The notes below the pieces were generated by a model. That model was not told where the DNA came from and searched no databases. It saw nothing but the letters and a program-made list of their open reading frames with translations. Made by a program: the position numbers and the translations under genes. A stretch of 35,058 bases of DNA from Parabacteroides faecalis (GTDB lineage: Bacteria > Bacteroidota > Bacteroidia > Bacteroidales > Tannerellaceae). The stretch is taken from positions 1 through 35,058 of the forward strand of contig NZ_JAKZMM010000042.1 of assembly GCF_022809355.1 (NCBI RefSeq), given 5' to 3'. Shown here one piece after another: positions 23,309 through 32,967 of the stretch. Position 1 is the stretch's first letter. Each line of letters opens with the position of its first letter.

Positions 23309-23857
23309 ATGACGAACTTCTTTGATTTAGCAGCCCGGCGGCAAAGCGACCGGGCTTTCGACCCGAACCGTCCGGTAGAGAAAGAAAAAATCCGGCGGAT
23401 CTTGGAGACCGTCCGCCTGGCGCCTTCGGCCTGCAATTCGCAGCCCTGGCATTTCATCGTGGTGGACGATCCGGAGACGAAGAATAAACTGGCGGATGCC
23501 GTGGCGAGCAAAATCCTGGGGATAAACCACTTCTCGAAGCAAGCATCGGTACATATCGTGGTGGTAGAAGAGAAACCGAACCTGAGCGCCGGTTTCGGAG
23601 CTTGGCTGAAGGATAAAAACTTCGCCCACATTGATGTTGGTGTTGCTGCCGCCCATCTTGTCCTGGCTGCCGAAGACGAAGGACTGGGCAGTTGTATCCT
23701 CGGTTGGTTTGACGAGGATAAAGTACGCAAACTGTTGGGAATACCTTCCGGCAAACGGGTGTTGCTGGATGTCGTGATCGGCTATTCAACGCAACCCGAC
23801 CGGAAAAAAGTACGGAAAGATTTGGAAAAGATCGCCAGCTGGAACCGCTACGAGTAA
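23309..23857 (+). CDS. Nitroreductase-family FMN oxidoreductase
   Basis: This 182-residue protein belongs to the nitroreductase flavoprotein family, which uses FMN and NAD(P)H. It has the N-terminal RRQSDRAF FMN-phosphate segment (10-17), APSACNSQPWHFIVVDDPE at about 38-56 and the central AAHLVLAAEDEGLGSCILGWFDEDKVRKLLGIP. Known activities in the family range from nitro-compound and quinone reduction to flavin metabolism, so no substrate can be given. It follows ribE after 7 bp. Confidence 0.9.
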   Translation: MTNFFDLAARRQSDRAFDPNRPVEKEKIRRILETVRLAPSACNSQPWHFIVVDDPETKNKLADAVASKILGINHFSKQASVHIVVVEEKPNLSAGFGAWLKDKNFAHIDVGVAAAHLVLAAEDEGLGSCILGWFDEDKVRKLLGIPSGKRVLLDVVIGYSTQPDRKKVRKDLEKIASWNRYE

Positions 23858-23881
23858 GTATTCCCCTAGTCCGATAATCAG

Positions 23882-24556
23882 ATGGAAATAGCAGTCAAGA
23901 AAAAAAGGCGGGGATTATTCTATTCCAAGGAAGAAGAACGGATAAACGCGATCTCGCACGCGGCGGGGATTGCGCTGGGGCTGATTGTCTGTATTTGTTT
24001 CCTGGCGTATTGTCACCAACACGGCGACGGCTGGGCCACGCTGGGTGTCTGGCTTTACTTCGTAGGCATGGGCGGTTCTTACCTGACTTCAACCCTTTAT
24101 CATACCTTGCGCCACCACAATCCGCTGAAGAAAAAGCTCCGGCAGTGGGATCATGCCGCAATCTATTGGCATATTGCCGGGAGCTATTCGCCCGTTACCC
24201 TCACGATCTTGCGTGAAGAAGGCGTATGGGGCTGGGGGCTGTTCGCCTTTGTATGGGCGTGTGCTCTTATCGGGACGATAGCCAGTTTCCGTAAAATGGA
24301 AGAGCATAGTCATGTGGAAACTCTCTGTTTCATCGTGATGGGATTGTCTATCCTCGTTGCTTTTCGCCCCTTGTTTGCCTTGGCCGAGGCCGCTTGCTAT
24401 TGGATTATCGCCGAGGGTGTATGTTATATCGCGGGTGCGGTGTTTTATTCCTTCCGCCATGTTCGTTATACTCATTCTGTTTTCCATTTCTTTGTATTGG
24501 CAGGATCGGCTTGTCATATTGTGGCCGTGTGGAAAGTCCTGGAGCTATGGTTGTGA
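23882..24556 (+). CDS. Hemolysin III / PAQR-like membrane protein
   Basis: This 224-residue protein has seven predicted membrane segments. It carries the PAQR family signatures: ERINAISHAAG near the N-terminus, SYLTSTLYHTLRHH, WDHAAIYWHIAGSYSPVTL and a C-terminal HSVFHFFVLAGSACH. The conserved Ser and His residues are those that bind zinc in this family. Bacterial members are named hemolysin III for a historical reason; a lipid-hydrolase or membrane-homeostasis role is more likely. It starts 25 bp after the nitroreductase gene and may share its transcript. Confidence 0.9.
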   Translation: MEIAVKKKRRGLFYSKEEERINAISHAAGIALGLIVCICFLAYCHQHGDGWATLGVWLYFVGMGGSYLTSTLYHTLRHHNPLKKKLRQWDHAAIYWHIAGSYSPVTLTILREEGVWGWGLFAFVWACALIGTIASFRKMEEHSHVETLCFIVMGLSILVAFRPLFALAEAACYWIIAEGVCYIAGAVFYSFRHVRYTHSVFHFFVLAGSACHIVAVWKVLELWL

Positions 24557-24619
24557 AGAATAAAAACTGCAGAAACAGCCGAAAAGCTATTCAATTTGTA
24601 GTTGTAAAGACAAACGAAG

Positions 24620-25225
24620 ATGTTATTACCTTATTTACAAGAGAACCGGATCGAAGCCGGTTGCGATGAGGCCGGACGAGGTTGTCTGGCAGGTGCCGTC
24701 TATGCGGCAGCTGTTATCTTGCCTCCTGATTTCAAGAATGAAATGTTGAATGATTCGAAGCAGCTGACCGAAAAACAGCGGTATGCCTTGCGGAGTGTGA
24801 TAGAAGAGTCTGCCTTGGCTTGGGCTGTTGGAATCGTTTCGCCGGAAGAGATAGATCAGATTAACATTCTGAATGCTTCCTTTTTGGCCATGCATCGTGC
24901 CATCGACCAGTTGAAGATTCGTCCGGAACATCTGTTGATCGACGGGAACCGCTTTAATCCTTATCCCAATATTCCGCATACAACCATCGTGAAAGGTGAC
25001 GGAAAGTACCTTTCGATTGCCGCCGCATCCATTTTGGCCAAAACATACCGTGATGATTATATGAATCAGTTACATCGGGAATATCCTGTCTATGATTGGG
25101 ATCATAACAAAGGATATCCGACAAAGAAACATCGGGCCGCCATTGCCGAGTACGGAATTTCGCCTTACCACCGGAAGAGTTATAATCTGTTGGGCAACGG
25201 CCAACTGACCTTGGATTTGTTTTAG
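24620..25225 (+). CDS. rnhB: Ribonuclease HII
   Basis: RNase HII cuts the RNA strand of RNA-DNA hybrids and removes single ribonucleotides from DNA. The 201-residue protein shows the type 2 active site: [11 protein letters not shown] (Asp16, Glu17), LLIDGN (Asp108) and KTYRDDYM (Asp145), with the conserved [14 protein letters not shown] segment near the C-terminus. Its length is typical of the family. It is convergent with the AmpG-like gene with only 15 bp between them and no clear terminator. Confidence 0.95.
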   Translation: MLLPYLQENRIEAGCDEAGRGCLAGAVYAAAVILPPDFKNEMLNDSKQLTEKQRYALRSVIEESALAWAVGIVSPEEIDQINILNASFLAMHRAIDQLKIRPEHLLIDGNRFNPYPNIPHTTIVKGDGKYLSIAAASILAKTYRDDYMNQLHREYPVYDWDHNKGYPTKKHRAAIAEYGISPYHRKSYNLLGNGQLTLDLF

Positions 25226-25240
25226 CCCGATTTCTTCTCG

Positions 25241-26494
25241 CTATTTATTGATTCGGATAAACGGAAGTACTAGAAACAGCGGGATACAGCAGAGCATCAC
25301 CCAAATGAAGAAGTGCTGGTAACCGATACATTCCTGAATCCATCCTGAAATCATGCCAGGCACCATCATGCCGAGTGCCATAAATCCGGTACTGATAGCA
25401 TAGTGGGATGTTTTATATTCTCCTTCGGCAAAAAGCATCAGATACATGGTATATCCGGTAAATCCGAATCCGTAACCAAACTGTTCGATGGCAACACAGG
25501 TGTTGATAATGGCGAAGTTGTCTGTTTGTACGTATGCCAAATAGAGATAAACTAGATTAGGAAGCGAGATGGCGAGAGCCATTGGCCAGATCCAACGTTT
25601 TAGGCCGTGTTTCGAAATGGCAATACCTCCGGCAATTCCTCCTAATAGCAGGGCAATGACACCGATGGTTCCATAGACAAATCCTACTTGACCAGTGCTT
25701 AATCCCAAACCACCTTTCTCAGGCTGATCCAGGAGGAACGGAGATGCCAGTTTAACCAATTGCGATTCACCCAAGCGGTATGTCAACATGAAGAGGAGAG
25801 CCGGTATAATTCCTTTCTTGGAAAAGAACGACGAAAAGGTCTGTACGAACTCTTTCCAGATACTATGAATGGTGACACCACTTCGCAGCTTGTCGGATGA
25901 AGGTTTCGGCAGGATGAATTTATGCCAAAGGGCAAGCGCGATGAAAATTCCTGCCATGACAAAGAAAACCAGGCTCCAGGCCATTGGGATATGACCGGTT
26001 GTTTTCTCTAACCAACCGGCCAGCATAACCAGCAAGCCTTGTCCGGTGATCATGGCAATGCGGTAACAGGTATTTCGGATGCCGATAAAGAACGCTTGTT
26101 GTTCTTCATTCAGTCCGAGCATATAAAACCCATCGGCTGCAATGTCGTGGGTAGCAGAGCAGAAAGCCATCACCCAAAAGAAGGCAAGCGTTGCCTGGAA
26201 GAAGAAATCTCCGGGCAAGACAAATGCGATTCCGGCCATTCCGCCACCGATCAGTACCTGCATGATCCAGATCCACCAGCGCTTTGTTTTGATCAGGTCC
26301 ACAAACGGACTCCAGAGAGGTTTAATTACCCAAGGGAAATATAACCAGCTTGTATAAAGAGCAATGTCCGTATTGGAAACATCGAGTCGTTTGTACATAA
26401 TGACGGATAACGTCATCACGGCTACATAAGGCAGACCTTCAGCGAAGTATAATGAAGGAATCCAATTCCAAGGAGATTTCTTTGTTGTCATCAT
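25241..26494 (-). CDS. AmpG-like major facilitator superfamily permease
   Basis: This 417-residue protein has about 12 membrane segments. It resembles the AmpG branch of the major facilitator superfamily, including the N-terminal SLYFAEGLPY, SWLYFPWVIKPLWSPFVD and the conserved SATHDIAADGFYML after segment 4. AmpG carries muropeptides (GlcNAc-anhydroMurNAc-peptides) from periplasm to cytosol for recycling. The same window holds the MurNAc/GlcNAc kinase and murQ about 16 kb away, so a role in cell-wall recycling is plausible, though they are not an operon. A sugar or other solute as substrate cannot be excluded. Its promoter lies within the end of the upstream amidase gene. Confidence 0.85.
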   Translation of the reverse strand: MMTTKKSPWNWIPSLYFAEGLPYVAVMTLSVIMYKRLDVSNTDIALYTSWLYFPWVIKPLWSPFVDLIKTKRWWIWIMQVLIGGGMAGIAFVLPGDFFFQATLAFFWVMAFCSATHDIAADGFYMLGLNEEQQAFFIGIRNTCYRIAMITGQGLLVMLAGWLEKTTGHIPMAWSLVFFVMAGIFIALALWHKFILPKPSSDKLRSGVTIHSIWKEFVQTFSSFFSKKGIIPALLFMLTYRLGESQLVKLASPFLLDQPEKGGLGLSTGQVGFVYGTIGVIALLLGGIAGGIAISKHGLKRWIWPMALAISLPNLVYLYLAYVQTDNFAIINTCVAIEQFGYGFGFTGYTMYLMLFAEGEYKTSHYAISTGFMALGMMVPGMISGWIQECIGYQHFFIWVMLCCIPLFLVLPFIRINK

Positions 26495-26525
26495 GTTTCA
26501 GGTATTAGTCTGGTTGGTATTTCAA

Positions 26526-27311
26526 TTACAAATTTATCTGAAATGAATCTTGATCGTTGGCTACTGGAAACTTCCTACGAAAAGAGGCCAGCTTGTCGGC
26601 AGATAAGGTACGGGTGAGTAAACACTGCTTACGGTTGTAAGCACATCCCATTCTTTCACCTTTGGGAGAGAACAGAACGGAACCACCGATGTAATTGAAT
26701 CCTTTTCCGTCTACACCAGTTCGGTTCACTCCACAAACATAAGTCTGGTTTTCGATTGCGCGGGCTTGGAGCAAAGGTTGCCACACCGAAGAACGTACTT
26801 CGGGCCAGTTGGCCATATAAATCAGCAGATCGTAGGCATGATCCTGATTTCGGCTCCAGACAGGAAAGCGCAGATCATAACAAATCTGCAGACAAATATT
26901 CCATCCCCGGTAAGAAATGATCGGACGTTTGCTTCCGGCTGTGTAGATCTTTGTTTCACCTGCCATGCTGAACAGATGACGTTTGTCATAGTAATAAGTC
27001 TGTCCATCCGGTGTAATGAAAAAGGCACGGTTATAATAATGACCATCTTCGCAAGCGATGAAACTTCCTGTGACAGCCATATCCAAAGATGACGCCCAAC
27101 ATTTAACGGTAGAAATGGTTTCCCCGTTTACATCTTCAGCCAGCGATTGGGCATTCATGGAAAAACCGGTCGTAAACATTTCCGGCAGTACCACTAAATC
27201 CGTTTTCCCTTTATTCCCTTTTAAGCGGGATTCGCAAGCTTGTAAATTCTTTTCCTTCTGTTCCCATTCGATGGGAAACTGCAGGAGGCTTATGCGCAAA
27301 TCATTTTCCAT
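26526..27311 (-). CDS. Carbon-nitrogen hydrolase, omega-amidase (YafV/Nit2-like)
   Basis: This 261-residue nitrilase-superfamily enzyme has the Glu-Lys-Cys triad in order: VLPEMFTTGF (Glu44), YDKRHLF (Lys109) and LQICYDLRFP (Cys143). The MFTTGFSMN segment and the RHLFSMAGE segment are typical of the omega-amidase/YafV group, which hydrolyses alpha-ketoglutaramate and alpha-ketosuccinamate as part of metabolite repair. It is cytosolic. A TATCTTTT element on the minus strand at 27321-27328 may be its promoter, leaving a leader of about 10 nt. Confidence 0.88.
   Translation of the reverse strand: MENDLRISLLQFPIEWEQKEKNLQACESRLKGNKGKTDLVVLPEMFTTGFSMNAQSLAEDVNGETISTVKCWASSLDMAVTGSFIACEDGHYYNRAFFITPDGQTYYYDKRHLFSMAGETKIYTAGSKRPIISYRGWNICLQICYDLRFPVWSRNQDHAYDLLIYMANWPEVRSSVWQPLLQARAIENQTYVCGVNRTGVDGKGFNYIGGSVLFSPKGERMGCAYNRKQCLLTRTLSADKLASFRRKFPVANDQDSFQINL
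26529..26536 (-). promoter_or_regulatory. -7 element of the AmpG-like gene, inside the upstream coding region
   Basis: On the minus strand this reads TAAATTTG, matching TAnnTTTG, 35 nt before the AmpG start and within the last codons of the amidase gene. Confidence 0.5.
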
Positions 27312-27402
27312 TTTCCTAATAAAAGATACGAGTTTCGTTTTCGGAATAAACGAGAATCAAAAGTAATTCTCACGAGTTTCGTTTTTCAACTTCGTTGGTT
27401 CT

Positions 27403-27447
27403 AAAAAACAAACCGGACGAGAACTAATCCAGTCCGGTTTGTTTTTT
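27403..27447. terminator. Strong symmetric terminator
   Basis: A perfect 16-bp inverted repeat (27403-27418 with 27432-27447) with a GC-rich centre, ACCGGAC/GTCCGGT, and an A-run and T-run on its two ends. It stops the acyltransferase transcript (minus strand). Confidence 0.85.
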
Positions 27448-27463
27448 ATGCTGGGATGATGGA

Positions 27464-28009
27464 CTAACCACCGAAACATTCCGGATGGCAAGCTGTAACC
27501 CCTTTGTATTTCTCGCGGATAGCAGCCAGATCCTGGTCGGCATTACCCGTTGGATAAAATATCTCTTTAATACCTACTTCCTTTTTCCCGTAATCCATGT
27601 ATCCTATTAATATGGGAACTTGTGCTTTAAGGGCGATGTAGTAAAATCCTTTTTTCCATTCATCAACCCGCTTTCGCGTTCCTTCAGGAGTAATGGCTAC
27701 CTGAAATCGGTCGTGTGTCTGAAACATTTCAACTACTTGGTCGGTTAGTGACGTCCGTTTGTCTCGATTAACCGGAATTCCTCCCATACTCTTAAAAATC
27801 AGATTTAAGGGGAAGAAAAACCAATCCTTCTTCATTAAGAAACCAGCTGTCAATCCAATAGATGTATAAAACAATTTCCCGATGACAAAATCCCAGTTGC
27901 TTGTATGTGGAGCTACACATATGACACATTTCGGGAGTTCTACACCATTGTGCGGTCCCAGTTTCCAGCCAAACCAGCGAAGAAGAGCTCTACAAATAAC
28001 TTGCATCAT
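27464..28009 (-). CDS. Acyltransferase of the PlsC (1-acyl-glycerol-3-phosphate) superfamily
   Basis: This 181-residue protein carries the acyltransferase motifs: HTSNWD (35-40, the catalytic HX4D), GGIPVNRDKR (76-85) and TPEGTRKR (107-114, substrate phosphate binding). It is shorter than typical PlsC enzymes and has only a weak N-terminal hydrophobic helix. It probably transfers a fatty acyl group to a lysolipid or other acceptor at the inner membrane; the acceptor is not known. It follows the 94-residue gene after 2 bp. Confidence 0.85.
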   Translation of the reverse strand: MMQVICRALLRWFGWKLGPHNGVELPKCVICVAPHTSNWDFVIGKLFYTSIGLTAGFLMKKDWFFFPLNLIFKSMGGIPVNRDKRTSLTDQVVEMFQTHDRFQVAITPEGTRKRVDEWKKGFYYIALKAQVPILIGYMDYGKKEVGIKEIFYPTGNADQDLAAIREKYKGVTACHPECFGG

Positions 28010-28011
28010 GC

Positions 28012-28296
28012 TTATTTGTTTAATTCGCCAATTTCAGTAGCAATGGCATCGATTTCCTTTTGCAGGTCTTCTCTAAGTTTTTTGTAATAAGCTTTTACCA
28101 GTTTTGCATTGTCCTTACCATCCGGTTTGCCGGCACGGCAGATAAAGTTATCTTGCATATCCAGAATCCGAGCCATGATAGAATCTGCAGCCTCAGGATT
28201 CGTACCCGGAAGATACAATTTACAAAACATTGCTTCTAGAAATAGATTACCAGCCGTATAGCCGATTTCTTTCTTTAAAATTCTTCTTTTAGCCAT
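28012..28296 (-). CDS. Conserved small helical protein of unknown function
   Basis: This 94-residue protein has a basic start (MAKRRILKKEIGY), a middle PGTNPEAADSIMARILDMQDNF and a charged helical C-terminus with many Lys and Glu. There is no signal peptide or membrane segment. I do not recognise the family. The gene leads the operon with the acyltransferase, with only 2 bp between them, and has a good promoter element. Confidence 0.7.
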   Translation of the reverse strand: MAKRRILKKEIGYTAGNLFLEAMFCKLYLPGTNPEAADSIMARILDMQDNFICRAGKPDGKDNAKLVKAYYKKLREDLQKEIDAIATEIGELNK

Positions 28297-28320
28297 AGTC
28301 GTTTTATTATTAGAATATCA

Positions 28321-28328
28321 CAAAGCTA
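28321..28328 (-). promoter_or_regulatory. -7 element of the small-protein/acyltransferase operon
   Basis: On the minus strand this reads TAGCTTTG, matching TAnnTTTG, 24 nt before the ATG at 28296. Confidence 0.6.
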
Positions 28329-28380
28329 CAAAATTTACAATTAAATATAAAAGCCTAATCCAAAAAAGCGTAAAAAAGAT

Positions 28381-28388
28381 TATCTTTG
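28381..28388 (+). promoter_or_regulatory. -7 element of the glycogen synthase gene
   Basis: TATCTTTG is an exact match, 35 nt before the ATG at 28424. It is divergent from the element at 28321-28328, so the two promoters lie within 70 bp. Confidence 0.65.
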
Positions 28389-28423
28389 CGCTCAGAAAAT
28401 CATACCATTAAAAGAACTACAGA

Positions 28424-30088
28424 ATGAACAATACAGAGACTACGCCAGAATATGTATTTGAAAGTAGTTGGGAAGTTTGTAATAAGGTTGGCGGAATCTA
28501 TACGGTTCTTTCGACTAAAGCGCATACTTTGCAACAGATGTTGAGTGATAAGATTATTTTTATCGGACCCGATATTTGGGATAAAACTCAACCATTGGAT
28601 TTTGTAGATGATCTTAATTTGTTTACCGACTGGAAGCAACATGCAGAATCTACGGAAGGTCTACGGGTGAAAATAGGGCGTTGGAATGTGCCAGGAATGC
28701 CTCCTGTCATTTTGGTTGATTTCAAGCCATTCTTCCCGGAAAAAGATGCGTTGTACTACATGATGTGGGAACATTTTCATGTCGATTCTATTCATGCATA
28801 CGGAGATTATGACGAATCTTGTATTTTTGCCTATGCGGTAGGAAAGGTCATAGAAAGCTTTTATCATTATTATAAATTGGAAAATAAACCGGTTGTCGCT
28901 CATTTTAATGAGTGGATGCTGGGAATGGGGGCTTTGTATGTAAAGAAACAATTGCCGAAAGTGGCGACAATTTTTACTACACACGCTACATCTATCGGTC
29001 GTTCCATTGCCGGAAACAACAAGGCGTTGTATGCCTATATGGACGGATATAACGGAGATCAGATGGCATATGAGCTGAATATGGAAGCCAAACATTCTAT
29101 AGAGAAACAGACAGCTCATCAGGTCGATTGTTTTACTACGGTAAGTGATATTACGGCTCGTGAGTGCGAACAGTTGCTGGATAAGAATCCGGATGTTGTA
29201 ACTCCCAATGGATTTGAACCGAACTTTGTACCTGAGGCTAGAGAATATGCCGTAAAGAGAGCTGAAGCCCGTAAAACGTTATTGAATATGGCCGAGAAGT
29301 TATTGGGATATCCGATAGATCCGGATGCATTACTGATTTCTACGAGTGGCCGTTATGAATACCGCAACAAAGGTATTGACGTATTTATTGAAGCCATGAA
29401 TCGGGTTCGTACCAGCGGACAGTTGCAACGTGAAACGATCGCCTTTATCATGGTTCCTGCATGGGTACGGGATGTACGTTCGGATTTGAAGAAAGCAATC
29501 GAAATGGATTATCCGAATAAAGAGCCTATGCAATGTCCTTTCATTACACATTGGTTAAATCAGATGCAGGATGACCGGGTAATGAATTACATAGGATATG
29601 CCGGCTTTACGAATGCAAAGGATGAAAAGCTGAAGATTATTTTTATTCCTTGCTACCTGGATGGGAAAGATGGTATTCTGAATAAGCCATATTATGATAT
29701 TCTGATCGGTATGGATGCAACGGTTTATCCTTCTTATTACGAACCATGGGGATATACTCCGTTGGAAAGTATTGCTTTTGGAATTCCTACTATTACTACG
29801 AATCTGGCTGGTTTCGGCTTATGGGCCCAGAAAGCTGGTGTATCCGGAAAGGATATAAAAGAAGGAGTTGTGGTGATAGACCGTACGGATTTCAATTATT
29901 TCGAGGTAGCAACAGAGATAACCAACCAGATCTTGGCCTTGGCAGATATGGAGGATGAAAAGTGGAAAAACATGATTAAAGATAATTGTTTCGCTTTGGC
30001 TCAAAAGGCAGAATGGACAAGATTCATTTCTTACTATAAGGAAGCTTTTTCAGTTGCGTTAACTCATGCGAAAGCAAGGAATTCTTGA
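28424..30088 (+). CDS. Glycogen synthase, GT3 (eukaryotic-type) family
   Basis: This 554-residue glycosyltransferase extends alpha-1,4-glucan chains. It resembles the GT3 glycogen synthases of animals and yeasts rather than the GT5 GlgA of most bacteria, as in other Bacteroides. Features include ESSWEVCNKVGGIYTVLSTKA at the N-terminus (in parts: SSWEVCNKVGG), HFNEWMLGMGALYVKK, FTTHATSIGRSIAGN, VTPNGFEPNF, and the donor-binding YEPWGYTPLES (439-449). GT3 enzymes use UDP-glucose; the bacterial GT5 enzymes use ADP-glucose. The glucan phosphorylase gene follows after about 100 bp with its own promoter, giving a synthesis-breakdown pair. No branching-enzyme gene lies nearby. Confidence 0.9.
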   Translation: MNNTETTPEYVFESSWEVCNKVGGIYTVLSTKAHTLQQMLSDKIIFIGPDIWDKTQPLDFVDDLNLFTDWKQHAESTEGLRVKIGRWNVPGMPPVILVDFKPFFPEKDALYYMMWEHFHVDSIHAYGDYDESCIFAYAVGKVIESFYHYYKLENKPVVAHFNEWMLGMGALYVKKQLPKVATIFTTHATSIGRSIAGNNKALYAYMDGYNGDQMAYELNMEAKHSIEKQTAHQVDCFTTVSDITARECEQLLDKNPDVVTPNGFEPNFVPEAREYAVKRAEARKTLLNMAEKLLGYPIDPDALLISTSGRYEYRNKGIDVFIEAMNRVRTSGQLQRETIAFIMVPAWVRDVRSDLKKAIEMDYPNKEPMQCPFITHWLNQMQDDRVMNYIGYAGFTNAKDEKLKIIFIPCYLDGKDGILNKPYYDILIGMDATVYPSYYEPWGYTPLESIAFGIPTITTNLAGFGLWAQKAGVSGKDIKEGVVVIDRTDFNYFEVATEITNQILALADMEDEKWKNMIKDNCFALAQKAEWTRFISYYKEAFSVALTHAKARNS

Positions 30089-30118
30089 AAACATTCAATT
30101 TCAATCAAATAAATTGCG

Positions 30119-30126
30119 TATCTTTG
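30119..30126 (+). promoter_or_regulatory. -7 element of the glucan phosphorylase gene
   Basis: TATCTTTG matches exactly and lies 65 nt before the ATG, suggesting that the phosphorylase can be expressed independently of glycogen synthase. Confidence 0.65.
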
Positions 30127-30191
30127 TCGCCGTTTGATAAATATATCAAAATAGAAATAAATAAAAGAAACATAAACTAAACTTCACGATA

Positions 30192-32753
30192 ATGAAAATC
30201 AAATCAAATGATCCTATTTGGAAGGATGTTTATTCTCAGTCTAAATTGCCCGCCTCTTTAGAAGGGTTGAAAGAAATGTCTACCAATCTTTGGTGGGTGT
30301 GGAATCATGAAGGAGCAAAGCTATTTGGAAAAATAGATCCTGCTCTGTGGAAGAAAACAGAAGGAAATCCTGTTCAATTATTGCAGAACCTATCTTTTCA
30401 GCGGACAGAAGAAATATTGGCTGATAAAGAATTGATGGCTGAAATCACAAAAGTTTATGCTGATTTCAAAGCTTATATGAATGTGAAGCCAGATCAAACC
30501 AAACCGTCTGTTGCTTATTTCAGCATGGAATATGGTTTGACGAATGTTTTGAAAATTTATTCAGGTGGTTTAGGTGTTTTAGCCGGTGACTATCTGAAAG
30601 AAGCAAGTGACAGTAATGTCGATATGTGTGCTGTTGGTTTCTTGTATCGTTATGGTTACTTTACACAAACCTTATCGATGGACGGCCAACAGATTGCTAA
30701 CTATGAAGCACAGAACTTTAATTCTCTTCCATTGGTTCAGGTTATGGAAGAAAATGGTGAACCGATGGTATTGGAAGTTCCTTATCCGGGACGTACGGTT
30801 TATGCACATATCTGGAAAGTTAGTGTAGGTCGTGTTCCTTTGTATTTAATGGATACGGATATACCGCAGAATAGTGAATGGGACCGTTCAATTACTCACC
30901 AATTGTATGGTGGTGATTGGGAAAACCGTATGAAACAGGAATATCTGTTGGGTATCGGTGGTATCATGATGCTGAACAAGCTGGGTATCAAGAAACAGAT
31001 TTATCATTGTAATGAAGGACATGCTGCTTTGATCAATGCACAGCGTTTGGTTGACTATATTCAGAAAGAAGGTTTGTCATTCAATCAGGCATTGGAAGTA
31101 GTTCGTGCATCTTCACTTTACACTGTACATACGCCGGTTCCTGCTGGACATGACTATTTTGATGAAGGTCTGTTTGGGCGTTATATGGGTGAATTCCCGA
31201 ACAAATTAGGAATTAGCTGGCAGGAATTCATTGACATGGGACGTGTGAACCCGGGTTCAAATGAAAAGTTCTGTATGAGTACTTTCGCATTGAATACTTG
31301 TCAGGAAGCTAATGGTGTAAGTTGGTTACACGGAAAGGTTTCTCAAAGAATGTTTGCTCCTATCTGGAAAGGTTATTTCCCCGATGAATTACATGTTGGA
31401 TATGTAACGAATGGTGTTCATATGCCTACTTGGGCCTCAACAGAATGGAAAGAGTTCTTCTATAAGAGATTCCATAAGAACTTCTATGCTGATCAGTCTA
31501 ATCAGAAGTATTGGGAAGCTATCCAGACAATGCCGGATGAGGAAATTTGGAATATCCGTCAGACATTGAAGAACAAGCTGATCAAATACATCAAGAATGA
31601 ATATAAGACTACTTGGTTGAAGAATCAGGGAGATCCTGCTAAGGTAGTTTCTATTTTGGAAAAGATCAATCCGAATGCTTTGTTGATTGGTTTCGGTCGT
31701 CGTTTTGCTACTTACAAGCGTGCACATTTGTTGTTCACAGACTTGGATCGTTTGGCTAAGATCGTCAACAACGAACAGTTCCCGATTCAGTTTGTATTTA
31801 CAGGAAAAGCTCACCCGGCTGATGGTGGTGGACAAGGATTAATCAAGCATATTATTGAGATTTCTCGTCGTCCTGAATTCCAAGGTAAAATCATTTTCCT
31901 TGAGAATTACGACATGCGCTTAGCACGTCACTTGATAGCTGGTGTGGATGTGTGGTTGAATACTCCGACTCGTCCGTTGGAAGCTTCAGGTACATCAGGT
32001 GAAAAAGCAGAAATGAATGGTGTATTGAACTTCTCTGTCTTAGACGGATGGTGGTATGAAGGTTATCGCGAAGGTGCTGGTTGGGCATTGACAGATAAGC
32101 GTACTTATGAAAACCAGCAGTATCAAGATCAGTTGGATGCCGCTACTATCTATCAGATGTTAGAATCAGAAATAATACCAACCTACTATGCTAAGAATAG
32201 TAAAGGTTATTCTCCTGAATGGATTCAATACATCAAGAATTCAATGTCTCAAATCGCTTACAATTATACAATGAAGCGTATGTTGGACGATTATATTGAT
32301 CGTTTCTATAAGAAGCTGGCTACTCGTTCAGCAGTCCTGGTGAAAGATAATTATGCTAAAGCCAAGGAAATTGCAGCATGGAAGGAAGAAGTTGCTGCTC
32401 ATTGGGATTGTTTTGAAGTAACTTCATTTACGAGTGATGCTGAATTTGCTGTTAACGGACCTGTTGTAGGTAAGGAAAGTACCTTCAGCCTGGTAATTGA
32501 TCGTCATGAGTTGTCTGGTATGTTAGGCGCTGAAGCAATCATTACTAAGGAAGATCCGGAAAAGCATCAGACGGTTATTATCGAGAAGAAAGAATTCGAG
32601 CTTAAGAAAGAGGAAGGTACAAATATGTACTTTGAATTGAAGATTACTCCGACAGAAGCAGGAAATCATAAGTTAGGTTTCCGTATCTTCCCGAAGAACC
32701 CGAACTTGCCTCACCGTATGGACTTCGCTTTTGTACGTTGGATTCAGTTATAA
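30192..32753 (+). CDS. glgP: Alpha-glucan phosphorylase (GT35)
   Basis: This enzyme removes glucose from alpha-1,4-glucans as glucose-1-phosphate, using pyridoxal phosphate. The 853-residue protein is of the shorter, divergent glucan-phosphorylase type, with an N-terminal DUF3417-like region ([16 protein letters not shown] at about 26-41). The catalytic part has [27 protein letters not shown] and [12 protein letters not shown]. The cofactor-binding [14 protein letters not shown] (597-610) holds Lys605. The last 150 residues are an additional beta-type domain. It is paired with the GT3 synthase for glycogen turnover. Confidence 0.93.
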   Translation: MKIKSNDPIWKDVYSQSKLPASLEGLKEMSTNLWWVWNHEGAKLFGKIDPALWKKTEGNPVQLLQNLSFQRTEEILADKELMAEITKVYADFKAYMNVKPDQTKPSVAYFSMEYGLTNVLKIYSGGLGVLAGDYLKEASDSNVDMCAVGFLYRYGYFTQTLSMDGQQIANYEAQNFNSLPLVQVMEENGEPMVLEVPYPGRTVYAHIWKVSVGRVPLYLMDTDIPQNSEWDRSITHQLYGGDWENRMKQEYLLGIGGIMMLNKLGIKKQIYHCNEGHAALINAQRLVDYIQKEGLSFNQALEVVRASSLYTVHTPVPAGHDYFDEGLFGRYMGEFPNKLGISWQEFIDMGRVNPGSNEKFCMSTFALNTCQEANGVSWLHGKVSQRMFAPIWKGYFPDELHVGYVTNGVHMPTWASTEWKEFFYKRFHKNFYADQSNQKYWEAIQTMPDEEIWNIRQTLKNKLIKYIKNEYKTTWLKNQGDPAKVVSILEKINPNALLIGFGRRFATYKRAHLLFTDLDRLAKIVNNEQFPIQFVFTGKAHPADGGGQGLIKHIIEISRRPEFQGKIIFLENYDMRLARHLIAGVDVWLNTPTRPLEASGTSGEKAEMNGVLNFSVLDGWWYEGYREGAGWALTDKRTYENQQYQDQLDAATIYQMLESEIIPTYYAKNSKGYSPEWIQYIKNSMSQIAYNYTMKRMLDDYIDRFYKKLATRSAVLVKDNYAKAKEIAAWKEEVAAHWDCFEVTSFTSDAEFAVNGPVVGKESTFSLVIDRHELSGMLGAEAIITKEDPEKHQTVIIEKKEFELKKEEGTNMYFELKITPTEAGNHKLGFRIFPKNPNLPHRMDFAFVRWIQL

Positions 32754-32791
32754 TTGACGATATAAAGCGTAATTTCGTACTATAAATACAT

Positions 32792-32828
32792 AAAAAGAGT
32801 ACATCTTTTGGAAGGTGTACTCTTTTTT
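32792..32828 (+). terminator. Terminator of glgP
   Basis: AAAAGAGTACA and TGTACTCTTTT form an 11-bp stem, followed by a T-run. It lies about 40 nt after the stop codon at 32753. Confidence 0.85.
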
Positions 32829-32839
32829 GTATGATCTGA

Positions 32840-32870
32840 TTTGATAAAATCGGATATTTTATTATCTTTG
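32840..32870 (+). promoter_or_regulatory. Promoter of tRNA-Ala (TTTG-N19-TATCTTTG)
   Basis: TTTG (32840-32843), 19 bp, then TATCTTTG (32863-32870): a perfect consensus promoter. Confidence 0.8.
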
Positions 32871-32883
32871 CTTTGTCGGAAAA

Positions 32884-32957
32884 GGGGTATTAGCTCATCT
32901 GGCTAGAGCGTTAGACTGGCAGTCTAAAGGTGATCGGTTCGAGTCCGATATACTCCA
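32884..32957 (+). tRNA. tRNA-Ala(GGC)
   Basis: The 74-nt gene folds fully. The acceptor stem pairs GGGGTAT with ATACTCC and contains the G3-U70 pair that identifies alanine tRNAs. The anticodon stem pairs TTAGA with TCTAA, the loop CTGGCAG gives anticodon GGC, the T-arm is ATCGG/CCGAT, and the discriminator base is A. CCA is not encoded. It borders the phage-like region to its right, so it is a likely integration site. Confidence 0.92.
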
Positions 32958-32967
32958 CATTATATAT

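Noticed and set aside
22705-23754. 349-codon frame on - across ribE and the nitroreductase gene
   Set aside because: It is antisense to two clear enzymes and has an implausible Arg/His/Pro-rich composition.
27328-27385. Direct repeat of ACGAGTTTCGTTTT at 27328 and 27372
   Set aside because: Only two copies, with no associated transposase or target-site duplication; probably chance or local duplication.
32884-32957. Reading this tRNA as tRNA-Cys (GCA)
   Set aside because: That needs a G at position 33; the GGC reading has T33, and the G3-U70 pair identifies alanine.
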